Below, piece by piece: positions 8,685 to 17,889 of a stretch of 40,474 nucleotides of DNA (positions are counted from its first letter, which is position 1; each line of letters opens with the position of its first letter). Under the pieces are notes generated by a model. The model searched no databases and was not told the DNA's origin. It worked only from the letters and a program-made list of their open reading frames with translations. Position numbers and translations under genes: made by a program. Origin of the DNA: Limosilactobacillus panis DSM 6035 (GTDB taxonomy: Bacteria; Bacillota; Bacilli; Lactobacillales; Lactobacillaceae); contig NZ_AZGM01000073.1 in assembly GCF_001435935.1 (NCBI RefSeq), positions 1-40,474 on the forward strand, read 5' to 3'.

Positions 8685-10670
8685 CTAAAAGATTAGCGAA
8701 CCAACTTGGAAAAGAATAAATGCCGTGATGTAGGCAATGATAAAACTGGAAACAACCGAGAAGAAGACCCACTTATAAGACCCGGTTTCCTCCTTGATCG
8801 TGGCCAGGGTGGCAAAGCATGGAATGTAGAGTAGGACGAAGGCCAACATTGCGTATGCCGCGACCGGACTCATGAACTGGCCGAGGGCCGCAATTAAAAC
8901 GGCCTTACTACTGGTGTGGAACATGACCATCATGCTGGAAGTAATGACTTCCTTTGCCAAAACCCCCGTAAAGAGGGCACTAATAGCTTGCCACTGGACG
9001 ATCCCAATTGGTTTAAACATCGGCACAAGGGCGTGACCAAGACTAGCAGCATAACTAGCTGTCGAATCGGTGACGAACCCATGGGGGCCAAAACTAGAAA
9101 GCAGCCAAATTAGGACGGTCCCGGCAAAGATAATGGTCCCGGCCTTTTTGATGAAGCCCTTCCCCTTATCCCAGGTCCCGTGCCAAATAATATCTAAGCG
9201 GGGGAGGTGGTATTCGGGAAGTTCCACAATAAACACGGAACGGTCCTTGACGTGGAAAAGCACCTGGTAGAGCTTGGCCACGAGGAGGGCGACGACCACA
9301 CCAAGGAAGTAGATTGAAAAGACAATCAATGCCTGGTGGTGCGGGAAGAAAGCGGCCACCACGAGGCTGTAGATTGGTAGGCGGGCCGAACAACTCATGA
9401 AGGGCATAATCAGGGTTGTGACGAGCCGCTCCTTAGGCTGCTCAATTGTCCGGGCGGCCATGATCCCCGTGACGTTACAGCCGAAACCGATAATCAGCGG
9501 GATGAATGATTTACCATTGAGGCCAATCATCTGCATCAACCGGTCCGTTACCAGAGCCGCCCGCGCCATGTAGCCTGAATCCTCAAGCAGGGAGATACAG
9601 GCAAAGAGGGTAAAAATCTGGGGGATAAACGCTAACACCCCACCGACCCCCGCAATAATTCCGTTGACAATCAGTGAACGGAGGGCGGGAATGGCCCCTG
9701 CTTGAATCAGCAGGTGGTTAACGGTATTTGAGACGGGAACGGACAGGAACCAGTCAAGCAAATCTGATAGTGGGGTCCCGACCCAGTCGAAGGAGAGCTT
9801 GAACATCAGGAAAAAGATTCCCGCAAAGATTGGTAGTCCCAAAATAGGGTTGGTGACCACCTTATCAATCTTGCTTGTCAGCTGGGGCTGTTGGCTTTGC
9901 CCTGTTTCAGTTGCGTCCTTCAACAGTTTTTCGATAAATGCCAGCCGGGTGTCGTAGATCTTGTCCGCAAAATGCTGGGCATCGTAATATTTCTCCTGAC
10001 TCAAAAGCGGGGTCAGTTTGCGCTGCCTAGCAATTTTACGAATGGCCTTATTTTGGTCGATGAACTGAATTGCTAACCAGCGGGCGAGGGTGGGCTCAAA
10101 TTCAAAGTCTGCGGTGAGGGCCTCACTAGCCTGGCGAATGGCCTGCTGAAGCATTGGTGGGTAGGTCAATTGCAGGGGGTGGGCAGTTACCCTTTGATAG
10201 TTGGCAATCTGATCATGCAGCTCCTTGATTCCCCGGTGCCCCCGGGCGTTGGTGGCCAAGACCTTGCACCCCAGTCGTTCACTAAGAAGGTCCAGGTTGT
10301 AACTTCGGCCGCTTCTCTTGAGGTCATCAATCATATTTAAAATTAAAATAGCGGGGATACCCCGTTCAAGGACCTGAATCGTCAATAGGAGGTTGCGCTT
10401 CAACTGACTAGCGTTGGTGATGTTTAATATAAGGTCTGGCCGGTTATGGAGGAGGTAGGTCGTTACAACGGCCTCGTCCTTAGTTAACGGGTTCAGTGAA
10501 TATGCTCCCGGTAGGTCGACGATTTGGACGGCCGAATCCTTGAGGGTCCCGACCTTTTTCTCAACCGTTACCCCCGTCCAGTTACCAACGTAGGCATACT
10601 TATTGGTGAGTGAATTAAAAAGAGTTGTTTTACCTGTATTAGGGTTACCAATTAAGGCGACACTTGGCAT
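8685..10670 (-). CDS. feoB: ferrous iron transport protein B
   Basis: Membrane iron(II) transporter with an N-terminal G domain, 661 residues. G1 is GNPNTGKTT (residues 8-16), G3 is DLPG (52-55), and a G4-like NMID follows near residue 112. After a linker helical domain, the membrane part begins around residue 275. It contains the conserved gate signature IGFGCNVTGIMAARTIEQ and a second gate repeat near the C-terminus, LLYIPCFATLATIKEE, each with the expected cysteine. The ATG shares one base with the feoA stop (TAATG), so feoA-feoB are coupled. The operon diverges from the suf cluster, placing iron import beside iron-sulfur assembly. Confidence 0.98.
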   Translation of the reverse strand: MPSVALIGNPNTGKTTLFNSLTNKYAYVGNWTGVTVEKKVGTLKDSAVQIVDLPGAYSLNPLTKDEAVVTTYLLHNRPDLILNITNASQLKRNLLLTIQVLERGIPAILILNMIDDLKRSGRSYNLDLLSERLGCKVLATNARGHRGIKELHDQIANYQRVTAHPLQLTYPPMLQQAIRQASEALTADFEFEPTLARWLAIQFIDQNKAIRKIARQRKLTPLLSQEKYYDAQHFADKIYDTRLAFIEKLLKDATETGQSQQPQLTSKIDKVVTNPILGLPIFAGIFFLMFKLSFDWVGTPLSDLLDWFLSVPVSNTVNHLLIQAGAIPALRSLIVNGIIAGVGGVLAFIPQIFTLFACISLLEDSGYMARAALVTDRLMQMIGLNGKSFIPLIIGFGCNVTGIMAARTIEQPKERLVTTLIMPFMSCSARLPIYSLVVAAFFPHHQALIVFSIYFLGVVVALLVAKLYQVLFHVKDRSVFIVELPEYHLPRLDIIWHGTWDKGKGFIKKAGTIIFAGTVLIWLLSSFGPHGFVTDSTASYAASLGHALVPMFKPIGIVQWQAISALFTGVLAKEVITSSMMVMFHTSSKAVLIAALGQFMSPVAAYAMLAFVLLYIPCFATLATIKEETGSYKWVFFSVVSSFIIAYITAFILFQVGSLIF

Positions 10671-10879
10671 TATGCTTCAGCCTCCGTTAAAGCGTAAAAG
10701 TCGTGGTAACGAATTCCAATCCGCTGGTTATTATTTTCAATAATTACGGGACCATGAAATGGGTAACGCTGGATTACCTTAATGGGGCACCCTTCACAAA
10801 GACCCATGTTATGGAGCCGGTTAGCAGTTGGTTGGTTTAGACAGCTGAAAGAATGAAGTATGTATTTATGACCATTCAT
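10670..10879 (-). CDS. feoA: ferrous iron transport protein A
   Basis: A 69-residue SH3-like FeoA protein that supports FeoB function at the membrane. The family pattern is visible: NRLHNMGLCEGCPIKVIQRYPFHGPVII, followed by IGIRYHDFYALTEAEA. I chose ATG 10879 because GGGTGAT, which pairs with the 3' end of 16S rRNA, lies just upstream. A GTG at 10888 would start inside that element. First gene of the feo operon. Confidence 0.9.
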   Translation of the reverse strand: MNGHKYILHSFSCLNQPTANRLHNMGLCEGCPIKVIQRYPFHGPVIIENNNQRIGIRYHDFYALTEAEA

Positions 10880-10937
10880 AATTATCACCCGAATAAAATA
10901 TTCTAAAAGTATATAAAAAGCTACATTTTATAGTTAT

Positions 10938-10966
10938 ATTATACCGCATTGAAACCGCTTAAAAAA
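10938..10966 (-). promoter_or_regulatory. probable feoA promoter
   Basis: On the minus strand there is a perfect TATAAT (10943-10938), with a T-rich -35 region 17 bases upstream. The -35 is poor, which would fit an activated or stress-dependent promoter. No clear Fur box was found in the 59 bases to the start codon. Confidence 0.5.
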
Positions 10967-10981
10967 TATTTGCTTGTAAAG

Positions 10982-11010
10982 CTTCAATCTTGATACTATT
11001 CGGTTATAAT
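10982..11010 (+). promoter_or_regulatory. probable suf operon promoter
   Basis: CTTCAA (10982-10987) and TATAAT (11005-11010) are spaced by 17 bases; the -10 is perfect and the -35 weak. It leaves a leader of about 67 bases before sufC. I recognise no IscR- or Fur-type site in it. Confidence 0.55.
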
Positions 11011-11083
11011 AAATGTGTATATTTTTTAACCATTATTTCTTACGGAATAATTTGGAATATTTAGTTTAAGGGGATGCTTTGAA

Positions 11084-11881
11084 ATGGCCACACTTGAAGT
11101 GCGCGATTTACATGTTTCTGTTAAGGATGAAGAAAGTAAGAAGGAAAAGGAAATCCTCAAAGGGGTTAACCTGAAGATGAAGACGGGTGAAATCCACGCC
11201 ATCATGGGACCAAACGGGACCGGGAAGTCCACTCTTTCACAAACGATCATGGGACAACCGGGTTACAAGGTTACGCAAGGTGACATCCTCTTAAACGGTG
11301 AAAGTATTGTTGGCATGCCAGTTGATGAACGGGCACGGAAGGGCTTGTTCCTGGCAATGCAGTACCCAGCAGAAATTCAGGGGGTAACGAACGCTGAATT
11401 TCTCCGGGCCGCAATCAACGCCCGTCGTCCACAAGACGACCAAATTTCCGTAATGGACTTCATCAAGAAACTGGACAAAAACCTGGAACTGTTGGACATG
11501 AGTCAAAAGATGACGGAACGGTACCTGAACGAAGGCTTCTCCGGTGGTGAAAAGAAGCGGAACGAAATTCTGCAACTCCTGATGATCGAACCAACCTTTG
11601 CCATCCTTGACGAAATTGACTCCGGCTTGGACATCGATGCCTTAAAGGTTGTCTCCAAGGGTGTTAACTCGATGCGGGGCGACAACTTCGGCTCACTGAT
11701 TATTACCCACTACCAACGGCTGCTTAACTACATTGTTCCAGACACGGTCCACGTTATGATGGACGGACAAATTGTTGAGACCGGGGGCCCAGAACTGGCT
11801 AAGAAGCTGGAAGACGAAGGTTATGCCGGCCTGCGGGATGAATTAGGTCTCGACATCAAACTAGTCGACGATGAAGACTAG
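11084..11881 (+). CDS. sufC: Fe-S cluster assembly ATPase SufC
   Basis: ABC-type ATPase of the SUF iron-sulfur scaffold, 265 residues, cytoplasmic partner of SufB and SufD. Walker A is GPNGTGKST, the signature is NEGFSGGEKKRNEI as in SufC proteins, and Walker B is FAILDEIDSGLD. ATG 11084 follows an AAGGGG site. It heads the order C-D-S-U-B, the standard Firmicutes arrangement, and its TAG is ten bases before the sufD start. Confidence 0.98.
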   Translation: MATLEVRDLHVSVKDEESKKEKEILKGVNLKMKTGEIHAIMGPNGTGKSTLSQTIMGQPGYKVTQGDILLNGESIVGMPVDERARKGLFLAMQYPAEIQGVTNAEFLRAAINARRPQDDQISVMDFIKKLDKNLELLDMSQKMTERYLNEGFSGGEKKRNEILQLLMIEPTFAILDEIDSGLDIDALKVVSKGVNSMRGDNFGSLIITHYQRLLNYIVPDTVHVMMDGQIVETGGPELAKKLEDEGYAGLRDELGLDIKLVDDED

Positions 11882-11891
11882 GAGGTGCACT

Positions 11892-13178
11892 ATGACTGAA
11901 CTAGCAGAAGCAAAGGAACAGCTGACCAGCGCCAGCCAGCAGCATGATGAACCGCGGTTCTTGCTGAACCAGCGGCTTTTTGCACGGGACCTGATGGAAA
12001 AATTGCGGCTGCCACGGATGCAGCGGTTTAAGTTCCACGACTGGCCGCTAATTGCCGATCAGCCCCTAACCTGGGTTAGTTCTAATACTGACCTGGAAGA
12101 ACTCGCGCCGGACGATGAAGTTATCCGGGTGACCCAGGTTGGCCAGACAACGGTTAAAATTCATATTCCAGAAAAGCTGCAGGATGAAGGGGTCGTATTG
12201 ACCGACATCTTCACGGCGGCAAAGAACTATCCAGAAATCTTTAAGAAGAACTTCATGACGGCCATCAAGGCGGACGAAAACTTGCTGACTGCCTACCACA
12301 TGGCATACCTGAATGCCGGCCTCTTCTTGTATGTACCAAAGAACGTCGAGATTAAGAAGCCGATTGAAGCTGAAATCGTTCAGGACAACACCCAGGACCA
12401 GCCACTGATTTCTCACATCTTGGTTGTTGCTGATCAGGGAAGCAAGGTCAAGTTTATCCAACACCTGACGACCGTTGGGAAAAATGAAAATCCGGCCAAC
12501 ATGATGATTGAGCTGATTGCCAAGGACAACAGCGAGATTGACTTCTCCTCTCTTGATGAGCTGGGGGCCAGCACCCACACCTACTTCAAGCGGCGGGCCG
12601 ACATTGGCCGTGACGCCCACGTTGAATGGGCTGTCGGCCTGATGAATGATGGGGACACGGTTGGTGACATGGACTCCGAATTATTAGGCGAATGCGGTTA
12701 TGCTAACTCCAAGATGATTGCCGTGACGACCCTTAATCAGGAAGTCGGGGTCAACAACCGCGTTACTAACCACGGTAAGCACACGATTGGTCTGATCAAC
12801 CAACGGGGAGTCATCCTCGAAAACTCTGAACTGATCTTTAATGGGATTGGTCAAATCATCCACGGGGCCCACGGTTCCAAGGCCGACCAGCAGAACCGGG
12901 TCTTGATTATGTCAGATAAGGCCCGGGGAGATGCCAACCCGATCCTCTTAATTGACGAAAACGATGTGGAGGCTGGGCACGCCGCCAGTGTCGGCCCGGT
13001 TGACCCCCACCAGATGTACTACCTGATGAGTCGAGGGATTCCACGTAAGCAAGCGGAACGGATGGTTATCCGGGGCTTCCTTGGTGCCGTTTTGAGTGCC
13101 ATTCCAGCTGCCGACGTCCGTAAGAAGCTGGTTGATATTCTAGAAAGGAAGCTTACTGATGGCCAACAGTATCAATGA
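11892..13178 (+). CDS. sufD: Fe-S cluster assembly protein SufD
   Basis: Beta-helical SUF scaffold subunit, 428 residues, pairing with SufB and SufC. The SufBD core is visible in the C-terminal half, for instance VNNRVTNHGKHTIGLINQRGV and the conserved end motif [27 protein letters not shown] 11892 sits behind a strong AGGAGGTG site overlapping the sufC stop. Its end overlaps sufS by 20 bases, suggesting coupled translation. Confidence 0.96.
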   Translation: MTELAEAKEQLTSASQQHDEPRFLLNQRLFARDLMEKLRLPRMQRFKFHDWPLIADQPLTWVSSNTDLEELAPDDEVIRVTQVGQTTVKIHIPEKLQDEGVVLTDIFTAAKNYPEIFKKNFMTAIKADENLLTAYHMAYLNAGLFLYVPKNVEIKKPIEAEIVQDNTQDQPLISHILVVADQGSKVKFIQHLTTVGKNENPANMMIELIAKDNSEIDFSSLDELGASTHTYFKRRADIGRDAHVEWAVGLMNDGDTVGDMDSELLGECGYANSKMIAVTTLNQEVGVNNRVTNHGKHTIGLINQRGVILENSELIFNGIGQIIHGAHGSKADQQNRVLIMSDKARGDANPILLIDENDVEAGHAASVGPVDPHQMYYLMSRGIPRKQAERMVIRGFLGAVLSAIPAADVRKKLVDILERKLTDGQQYQ

Positions 13179-14397
13179 TTCATACCAAGACTTTCCAATT
13201 CTGGACCAAAAAGTAAATGGTGAGCGGCTTGCTTACCTCGACAACGCGGCAACCGCCCAAAAACCACAGCAAGTGATTGATTCCTTGGTCCACTTCTACG
13301 AGCACGATAACGCTAACGTTCACCGGGGGGTTCACACCCTGGCGGAACGGGCCACTGAGCAGTATGAGGCCGCTCGGACGAAGGTCCAGCACTTCATCAA
13401 CGCCAAGAACCACAACGAGATCATCTTCACTAAGGGCTGCACCGACGGATTAAACCTCGTCGCCGCTACTTATGGCGAACAAAATATCCATGAAGGTGAC
13501 GAAATCGTCATCACCATCATGGAACACCACAGTAACCTGATTCCTTGGCAACAACTGGCGATTAAAAAGCACGCCACGTTGAAGTATATTGAATTAACAC
13601 CAGAGGGCACCCTAGATATGGAAGACGCTAAACGTAAGATTACCGATAGGACCAAAATCGTGTCGGTAGCCCACGCCAGCAACGTCCTCGGGACGGTTAA
13701 CCCACTGAAGGAATTAGCCAAGATTGCCCATGAACACGGGGCGGTGATTGTTGGTGACGGTGCCCAATCCGTTCCCCACATGCCAGTGGACGTCCAGGAC
13801 TTAGACGTTGATTTCTACGCCTTCTCTGGGCACAAGATGATGAGCCCGACGGGGATTGGGGTCCTCTATGGCAAGGCAGACCTCTTACGGGCAATGCCGC
13901 CATACCAGTACGGTGGTGAAATGATCAATACCGTTCACCGGGATGAGACCACCTTCGCAGATATTCCGTTCAAGTTTGAGGCGGGGACCCAAAACATTGC
14001 CGGAGCGATTGCCCTGGGGACCGCGGTTGACTACCTGGAAGAGATCGGCATGGAAAACGTGGAAAAGAAAGAACAAGAAATCGTTGACTACGTTCTTCCT
14101 AAGCTAGAAGCACTACCTTACATTACTGTTTATGGGCCCCAAGATCCGGCCCAGCATACGGGGGTAATTGCCTTTAACATGGACAACCTGCACCCGCATG
14201 ACGTGGCAACGGCCCTCGATGCTGAAGGGGTGGCCGTTCGTGCTGGTCACCACTGCGCACAGCCACTGATGGAAGCGCTGGGCGTAAGTGCCACCACCCG
14301 GGCCAGCTTCTACTTCTACAATTCGAAGAAGGATGCTGATCAATTAATTAACGCAATCAAAGCAACAAAGGAGTTCTTTAACGGTGGGACTATCTAA
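13159..14397 (+). CDS. sufS: cysteine desulfurase SufS
   Basis: PLP-dependent group II cysteine desulfurase, 412 residues, supplying sulfur to SufU for cluster assembly. The PLP lysine is Lys226 in AFSGHKMMSPTGIG and the persulfide-forming cysteine is Cys366 in RAGHHCAQPLM. The N-terminal LAYLDNAATAQKP motif is typical. It overlaps sufD by 20 bases and sufU by 14, with an AAAGGAG site for sufU inside its end. Confidence 0.98.
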   Translation: MANSINDSYQDFPILDQKVNGERLAYLDNAATAQKPQQVIDSLVHFYEHDNANVHRGVHTLAERATEQYEAARTKVQHFINAKNHNEIIFTKGCTDGLNLVAATYGEQNIHEGDEIVITIMEHHSNLIPWQQLAIKKHATLKYIELTPEGTLDMEDAKRKITDRTKIVSVAHASNVLGTVNPLKELAKIAHEHGAVIVGDGAQSVPHMPVDVQDLDVDFYAFSGHKMMSPTGIGVLYGKADLLRAMPPYQYGGEMINTVHRDETTFADIPFKFEAGTQNIAGAIALGTAVDYLEEIGMENVEKKEQEIVDYVLPKLEALPYITVYGPQDPAQHTGVIAFNMDNLHPHDVATALDAEGVAVRAGHHCAQPLMEALGVSATTRASFYFYNSKKDADQLINAIKATKEFFNGGTI

Positions 14398-14839
14398 GTT
14401 AAATGGCTTGTATCTGGACGTCATCTTAGATCACGCCAACAATCCGCGGAATAAGCATGATATCCCTAACGCAACGAGTAAGATGACGATTCATAACCCA
14501 ACCTGCGGTGACACGATCAACGTGGCCGTTGAGGTTGAGGGTGACCGGATTAAAAACATCGGTTATACCGGTTCTGGGTGCACGATTAGTCAAGCCTCTG
14601 CCAGTATGATGACTGAAGCAGTTAAGGGGAAGACCACTGAAGAGGCCCTCGACATGGCGAAGACTTTTTCCGACATGGCCATCGGGAAGAAACACTCCGA
14701 AGATGACCTGGAAAAGCTTGGCGATGCCCAAATCTTGACCAGTATTATGGAATTCCCAGCCCGGATCAAGTGCGCCACAATTTCATGGTGGGCACTACAG
14801 CGGGCCCTGCTAAAGAAAGATGACGAGGAGGAAGAGTAA
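14384..14839 (+). CDS. sufU: sulfur-transfer protein SufU
   Basis: Zinc-dependent sulfurtransferase accepting persulfide sulfur from SufS, 151 residues. The zinc and sulfur ligands are visible: Cys41 and Asp43 in NPTCGDTI, Cys66 in [10 protein letters not shown] and Cys130 in [12 protein letters not shown]. The insertion between the first and second cysteines and the Gram-positive gene order distinguish SufU from IscU. GTG 14384 follows AAAGGAG at ten bases. Its stop overlaps the sufB start by one base (TAATG). Confidence 0.97.
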   Translation: MGLSKLNGLYLDVILDHANNPRNKHDIPNATSKMTIHNPTCGDTINVAVEVEGDRIKNIGYTGSGCTISQASASMMTEAVKGKTTEEALDMAKTFSDMAIGKKHSEDDLEKLGDAQILTSIMEFPARIKCATISWWALQRALLKKDDEEEE

Positions 14840-16248
14840 TGAGTGATGATGCAGCCAGCATTGTAAATAACGACGAAAATTATGAATACGGCTTCCACGA
14901 TGACGTCAAGCCGGTCTATTCAACGGGACGGGGGCTTACGGAAGACGTTGTTCGTAAGATTTCCGCGGAAAAGCATGAGCCAAAGTGGATGCTTGATTAC
15001 CGCCTGAAGGCCTACAAGATTTACAAGAAGCTTCCCATGCCTAAGTTTGGTCCAGACCTGTCTAAGCTGGACCTGAAGAACATGCTTTACTACCAAAAGA
15101 TGACGGACAAGAAGTTTCGGGACTGGAAAGATGTTCCAGAAGACTTAAAGAAGACCTTTGACCGCCTGGGGGTTCCGGAAGCAGAACGGAAGTACTTGGC
15201 CGGGTCATCTGCCCAGTACGAATCAGAAGTGGTTTACCACAACATGAAGAATGAATTCTCCAAGCTGGGGATTATCTTCACGGATACGGATACCGCTTTG
15301 CGTGAGTACCCGGACCTCTTTAAGAAGTGGTTTGGTAAGCTGGTTCAACCAACCGATAACAAGTTTGCGGCCCTAAACGCTGCGGTTTGGTCTGGTGGTT
15401 CCTTCATCTACGTTCCTAAGGGTGTTAAGACGAAGACCCCAATCCAGTCTTACTTCCGGTTGAACGCTGAAAATACCGGACAGTTTGAACGGACCCTGAT
15501 CATTGTTGACGAGGGTGCCAGCGTGGACTACGTTGAAGGGTGCACGGCCCCGAATTACTCTTCTGACAGTCTGCACGCGGCCGTAGTTGAGGTAAACGTC
15601 TGCAAGGATGCCTACTGCCGCTACACGACCATTCAGAACTGGTCCGACAACGTCTACAGCCTGGAAACCAAGCGGGCGGCCGCAGCCGAAAACGCCACGA
15701 TGGAATGGGTTGATGGTAACCTGGGTTCCAAGGTCACGATGAAGTATCCAAGCGTATACCTGAATGGTGAAGGCGCCCGGGGAACAATGCTGTCCATTGC
15801 GGTTGCCAGCAACGGGATTCACCAGGACTCCGGTGCCCGGATGATCCACAATGCCAAGAACACCTCGAGCTCAATCGTTTCCAAGTCGATTGCCAAGACT
15901 GGTGGTTCGACGGACTACCGAGGGACGGTGCGCTTTGGTAAGCACTCGGACGGGTCTAAAGCCCACGTTGAATGTGATACCATTATCATGGATGATCAAT
16001 CATCGTCAGACACGATCCCGTACAACGAAATTGATAACGCCCACGTGGCAATGGAACACGAAGCCAAGGTTTCCAAGATTTCAGAAGAGCAGCTTTACTA
16101 CTTGATGAGTCGGGGAATTTCTGAAGCGAAGGCAACGGAAATGATCATTATGGGCTTTGTTGAACCATTTACCAAGCAGTTACCGATGGAATACGCGGTC
16201 GAATTAAACCGGCTGATTAGCTTCGAAATGGAAGGCTCAATCGGCTAA
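14839..16248 (+). CDS. sufB: Fe-S cluster assembly protein SufB
   Basis: Main scaffold subunit of the SufBC(D) complex, 469 residues. Family segments are clear: [55 protein letters not shown] and the C-terminal [20 protein letters not shown]. The TAATG overlap with sufU indicates coupled translation. The C-terminal region resembles SufD, as expected for paralogous scaffold subunits. Confidence 0.98.
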   Translation: MSDDAASIVNNDENYEYGFHDDVKPVYSTGRGLTEDVVRKISAEKHEPKWMLDYRLKAYKIYKKLPMPKFGPDLSKLDLKNMLYYQKMTDKKFRDWKDVPEDLKKTFDRLGVPEAERKYLAGSSAQYESEVVYHNMKNEFSKLGIIFTDTDTALREYPDLFKKWFGKLVQPTDNKFAALNAAVWSGGSFIYVPKGVKTKTPIQSYFRLNAENTGQFERTLIIVDEGASVDYVEGCTAPNYSSDSLHAAVVEVNVCKDAYCRYTTIQNWSDNVYSLETKRAAAAENATMEWVDGNLGSKVTMKYPSVYLNGEGARGTMLSIAVASNGIHQDSGARMIHNAKNTSSSIVSKSIAKTGGSTDYRGTVRFGKHSDGSKAHVECDTIIMDDQSSSDTIPYNEIDNAHVAMEHEAKVSKISEEQLYYLMSRGISEAKATEMIIMGFVEPFTKQLPMEYAVELNRLISFEMEGSIG

Positions 16249-16265
16249 TAAACGGAGGTATTAAG

Positions 16266-16613
16266 ATGGCCAAAGATAGTGATGAAGAAAAAGAAAGTAA
16301 GGAATACTCGCCGACCGAAGATGCGGTAATGGGGGCTTTGGAAAAGGTTATCGACCCAGAACTAGGGATTGACCTGGTAAACCTCGGCTTGATTTATGAT
16401 GTATCGGTTGATGACGACGGCCTGTGCATCGTAACGATGACTTTGACAACGATGGGCTGCCCACTTGGTGACTTCTTGAACGATGCCATCACCGAAGCGG
16501 CCACCTCCGTTGATGGAGTAGACAAATGCAAGATTAACTTAGTCTGGGAACCTGTTTGGGGCATTGACAAGATGAGTCGGTTTGCCAAGATTGCCCTCGG
16601 TTTGCATGGCTAA
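16266..16613 (+). CDS. SufT-like metal-sulfur cluster assembly factor (DUF59/MIP18 family)
   Basis: A 115-residue protein of the DUF59 family, known as SufT/PaaD/MIP18-like iron-sulfur maturation factors. The core reads ALEKVIDPELGIDLVNLGLIYDV, and Cys65 in TTMGCPLGDFL is the conserved reactive cysteine. The first 20 residues are highly charged and probably flexible. It lies 17 bases after sufB behind GGAGG and is evidently part of the suf operon. Confidence 0.93.
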   Translation: MAKDSDEEKESKEYSPTEDAVMGALEKVIDPELGIDLVNLGLIYDVSVDDDGLCIVTMTLTTMGCPLGDFLNDAITEAATSVDGVDKCKINLVWEPVWGIDKMSRFAKIALGLHG

Positions 16614-16633
16614 ACGAAAAGGTGGGAGCGCGA

Positions 16634-17512
16634 ATGGATATTCAAAAGTTTGTCCAACGACGAAAGAAACGGGGCATTTCCCAGGTCGCATTGTGTGACG
16701 GTATCTGTACGCAATCCACGCTCAGTAAATTTGAAAGCAACGGTCAAATTCCCTCAGTGTTGATTTTGGGAAAGCTATGCCAACGGTTAGACTTGAGTAT
16801 CGATGACCTTGCTGAAAATGGGAAGAGTACGCAAGAGCCCGTCCACAAAACAGTCTTGGACGAGGCGGAACTTAATCTGATGGCGGAAAAGTTTCCCCTG
16901 GTAATCAGCCAGCTGCGAGGCGTTAAGGAACAGGAATTACCGAACCTCCAGCAGCGGATGCAGTACTACTACTTGCGGGGGATGCTTGATACCCTAACTA
17001 ATAACCAAACAGCCACGACGATGTTTAATTTCACGCAGATCCTGGATAAGCTGGATGAGCAGCACGAAACGGTGTATTCTCAGCTGGCCTATCTCGGGTC
17101 AGGGATTCTTTACGCCCGTAAAAACGAGCTCGGCAACGCAGAGTTCTTTTTCACGAAGGTAATCAACTACCTGCGGGCGCAAAACGACTCCGTCAAGTTG
17201 GCTAAGGAATCAACGACGACTTACTTGCGGTTAATAATGATGTTGTACTACGTTGCGGAATACGAGGCGTTACGGGAACGCTACCCACGCAGCAACCACT
17301 GTCTACAGATGGTGACGGACTTCTGCGCCCGGCGCCACGTAACCTTCTTCATGCCGCGGACCCGGCTTCTGCAGGCCAACAACGCAATTCGTGGCGGTGG
17401 GGACCCGGACCATATTGCCGACCTGCTGAACGATGCGCTAGTGTTTGCCCGCTTCAACCACAATAACGTTGTTGAATTGCAGGCTGCGGCACTGAAGAAG
17501 CACTTTGCCTAA
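16634..17512 (+). CDS. Rgg-like transcriptional regulator (XRE HTH plus TPR-like domain)
   Basis: A 292-residue putative regulator of the Rgg/GadR/MutR (RRNPP-like) type. Residues 1-60 form an XRE helix-turn-helix (FVQRRKKRGISQVALCDGIC, then TQSTLSKFESNGQIPS). The rest is helical with TPR-like spacing, the part that binds signal peptides in characterised Rgg proteins. ATG 16634 has a GGTGGG site seven bases upstream; an in-frame GTG at 16622 lies inside that site. It starts 20 bases after the SufT-like gene with no terminator between them, so it is probably cotranscribed with suf. A small ORF faces it across the terminator. Ligand and targets are unknown; PlcR/ComR-like relatives are alternatives. 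Confidence 0.8.
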   Translation: MDIQKFVQRRKKRGISQVALCDGICTQSTLSKFESNGQIPSVLILGKLCQRLDLSIDDLAENGKSTQEPVHKTVLDEAELNLMAEKFPLVISQLRGVKEQELPNLQQRMQYYYLRGMLDTLTNNQTATTMFNFTQILDKLDEQHETVYSQLAYLGSGILYARKNELGNAEFFFTKVINYLRAQNDSVKLAKESTTTYLRLIMMLYYVAEYEALRERYPRSNHCLQMVTDFCARRHVTFFMPRTRLLQANNAIRGGGDPDHIADLLNDALVFARFNHNNVVELQAAALKKHFA

Positions 17513-17513
17513 A

Positions 17514-17605
17514 AAGCGACTGGGAAAGTACCGGCCCCATAGTCAATGGACTTGCTCTGCAGCGCTAGGTACTCGCTTATGGTTTTTAGACAATTGCTGT
17601 ATAAT
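17514..17605 (+). other. structured AT-rich spacer after the regulator gene
   Basis: Just after the regulator stop, AAGCG (17514-17518) and AGTACC (17527-17532) pair with GGTACT (17568-17573) and CGCTT (17574-17578) to give a bulged stem, followed by a short T run. A TATAAT stands at 17600-17605, only 13 bases before the strong terminator. It could be a weak terminator or a small RNA; no coding potential is seen. Confidence 0.25.
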
Positions 17606-17617
17606 TATTCGAGAACA

Positions 17618-17663
17618 TAAAAAGAGGGTGGAAAAAACCGCGGTTTTTTCCACCCTCTTTTTA
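17618..17663. terminator. bidirectional terminator between the regulator and the small ORF
   Basis: A perfect 23-bp inverted repeat (17618-17640 with 17641-17663) has A and T runs on both flanks, GC-rich central segments and no spacer between its arms. It can stop both the suf-regulator transcript and the converging small-ORF transcript. Confidence 0.93.
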
Positions 17664-17676
17664 CATAACAGGTGAA

Positions 17677-17787
17677 CTAAGCAAAGAAGACGACCTTCCC
17701 ATCCACCTTGATGGGTAATACTGCTGAACCCTTCCGGTTCTCAGTCGACTTCTTAGTGTTGTGAAAAAGCTTCTTAGTTAGTAGCAT
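17677..17787 (-). CDS. 36-residue basic peptide ORF facing the Rgg-like regulator
   Basis: An ORF of 36 codons starting at ATG 17787, with AAAGGAG eight bases upstream, much better than chance. The peptide starts MLLTKKLFHNTKKS, has a basic middle (Lys12-Lys13, Arg18-Lys19) and ends VLPIKVDGKVVFFA. I do not recognise it. There is no classical hydrophobic signal segment. Position opposite an Rgg-like gene and the terminator directly after its stop make a signal peptide precursor conceivable; a small conserved protein of other function is equally possible. No convincing -35/-10 pair was found upstream. Confidence is for being translated, not for function. Confidence 0.55.
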   Translation of the reverse strand: MLLTKKLFHNTKKSTENRKGSAVLPIKVDGKVVFFA

Positions 17788-17889
17788 TGTGATCGCTCCT
17801 TTCATATTTTCCATATCTAACATATCATCTTAAATGTCGTCTGGCCAGCTTTTTGAACGATTTTGCCCACCGCCTCTTATTTTATAAAC

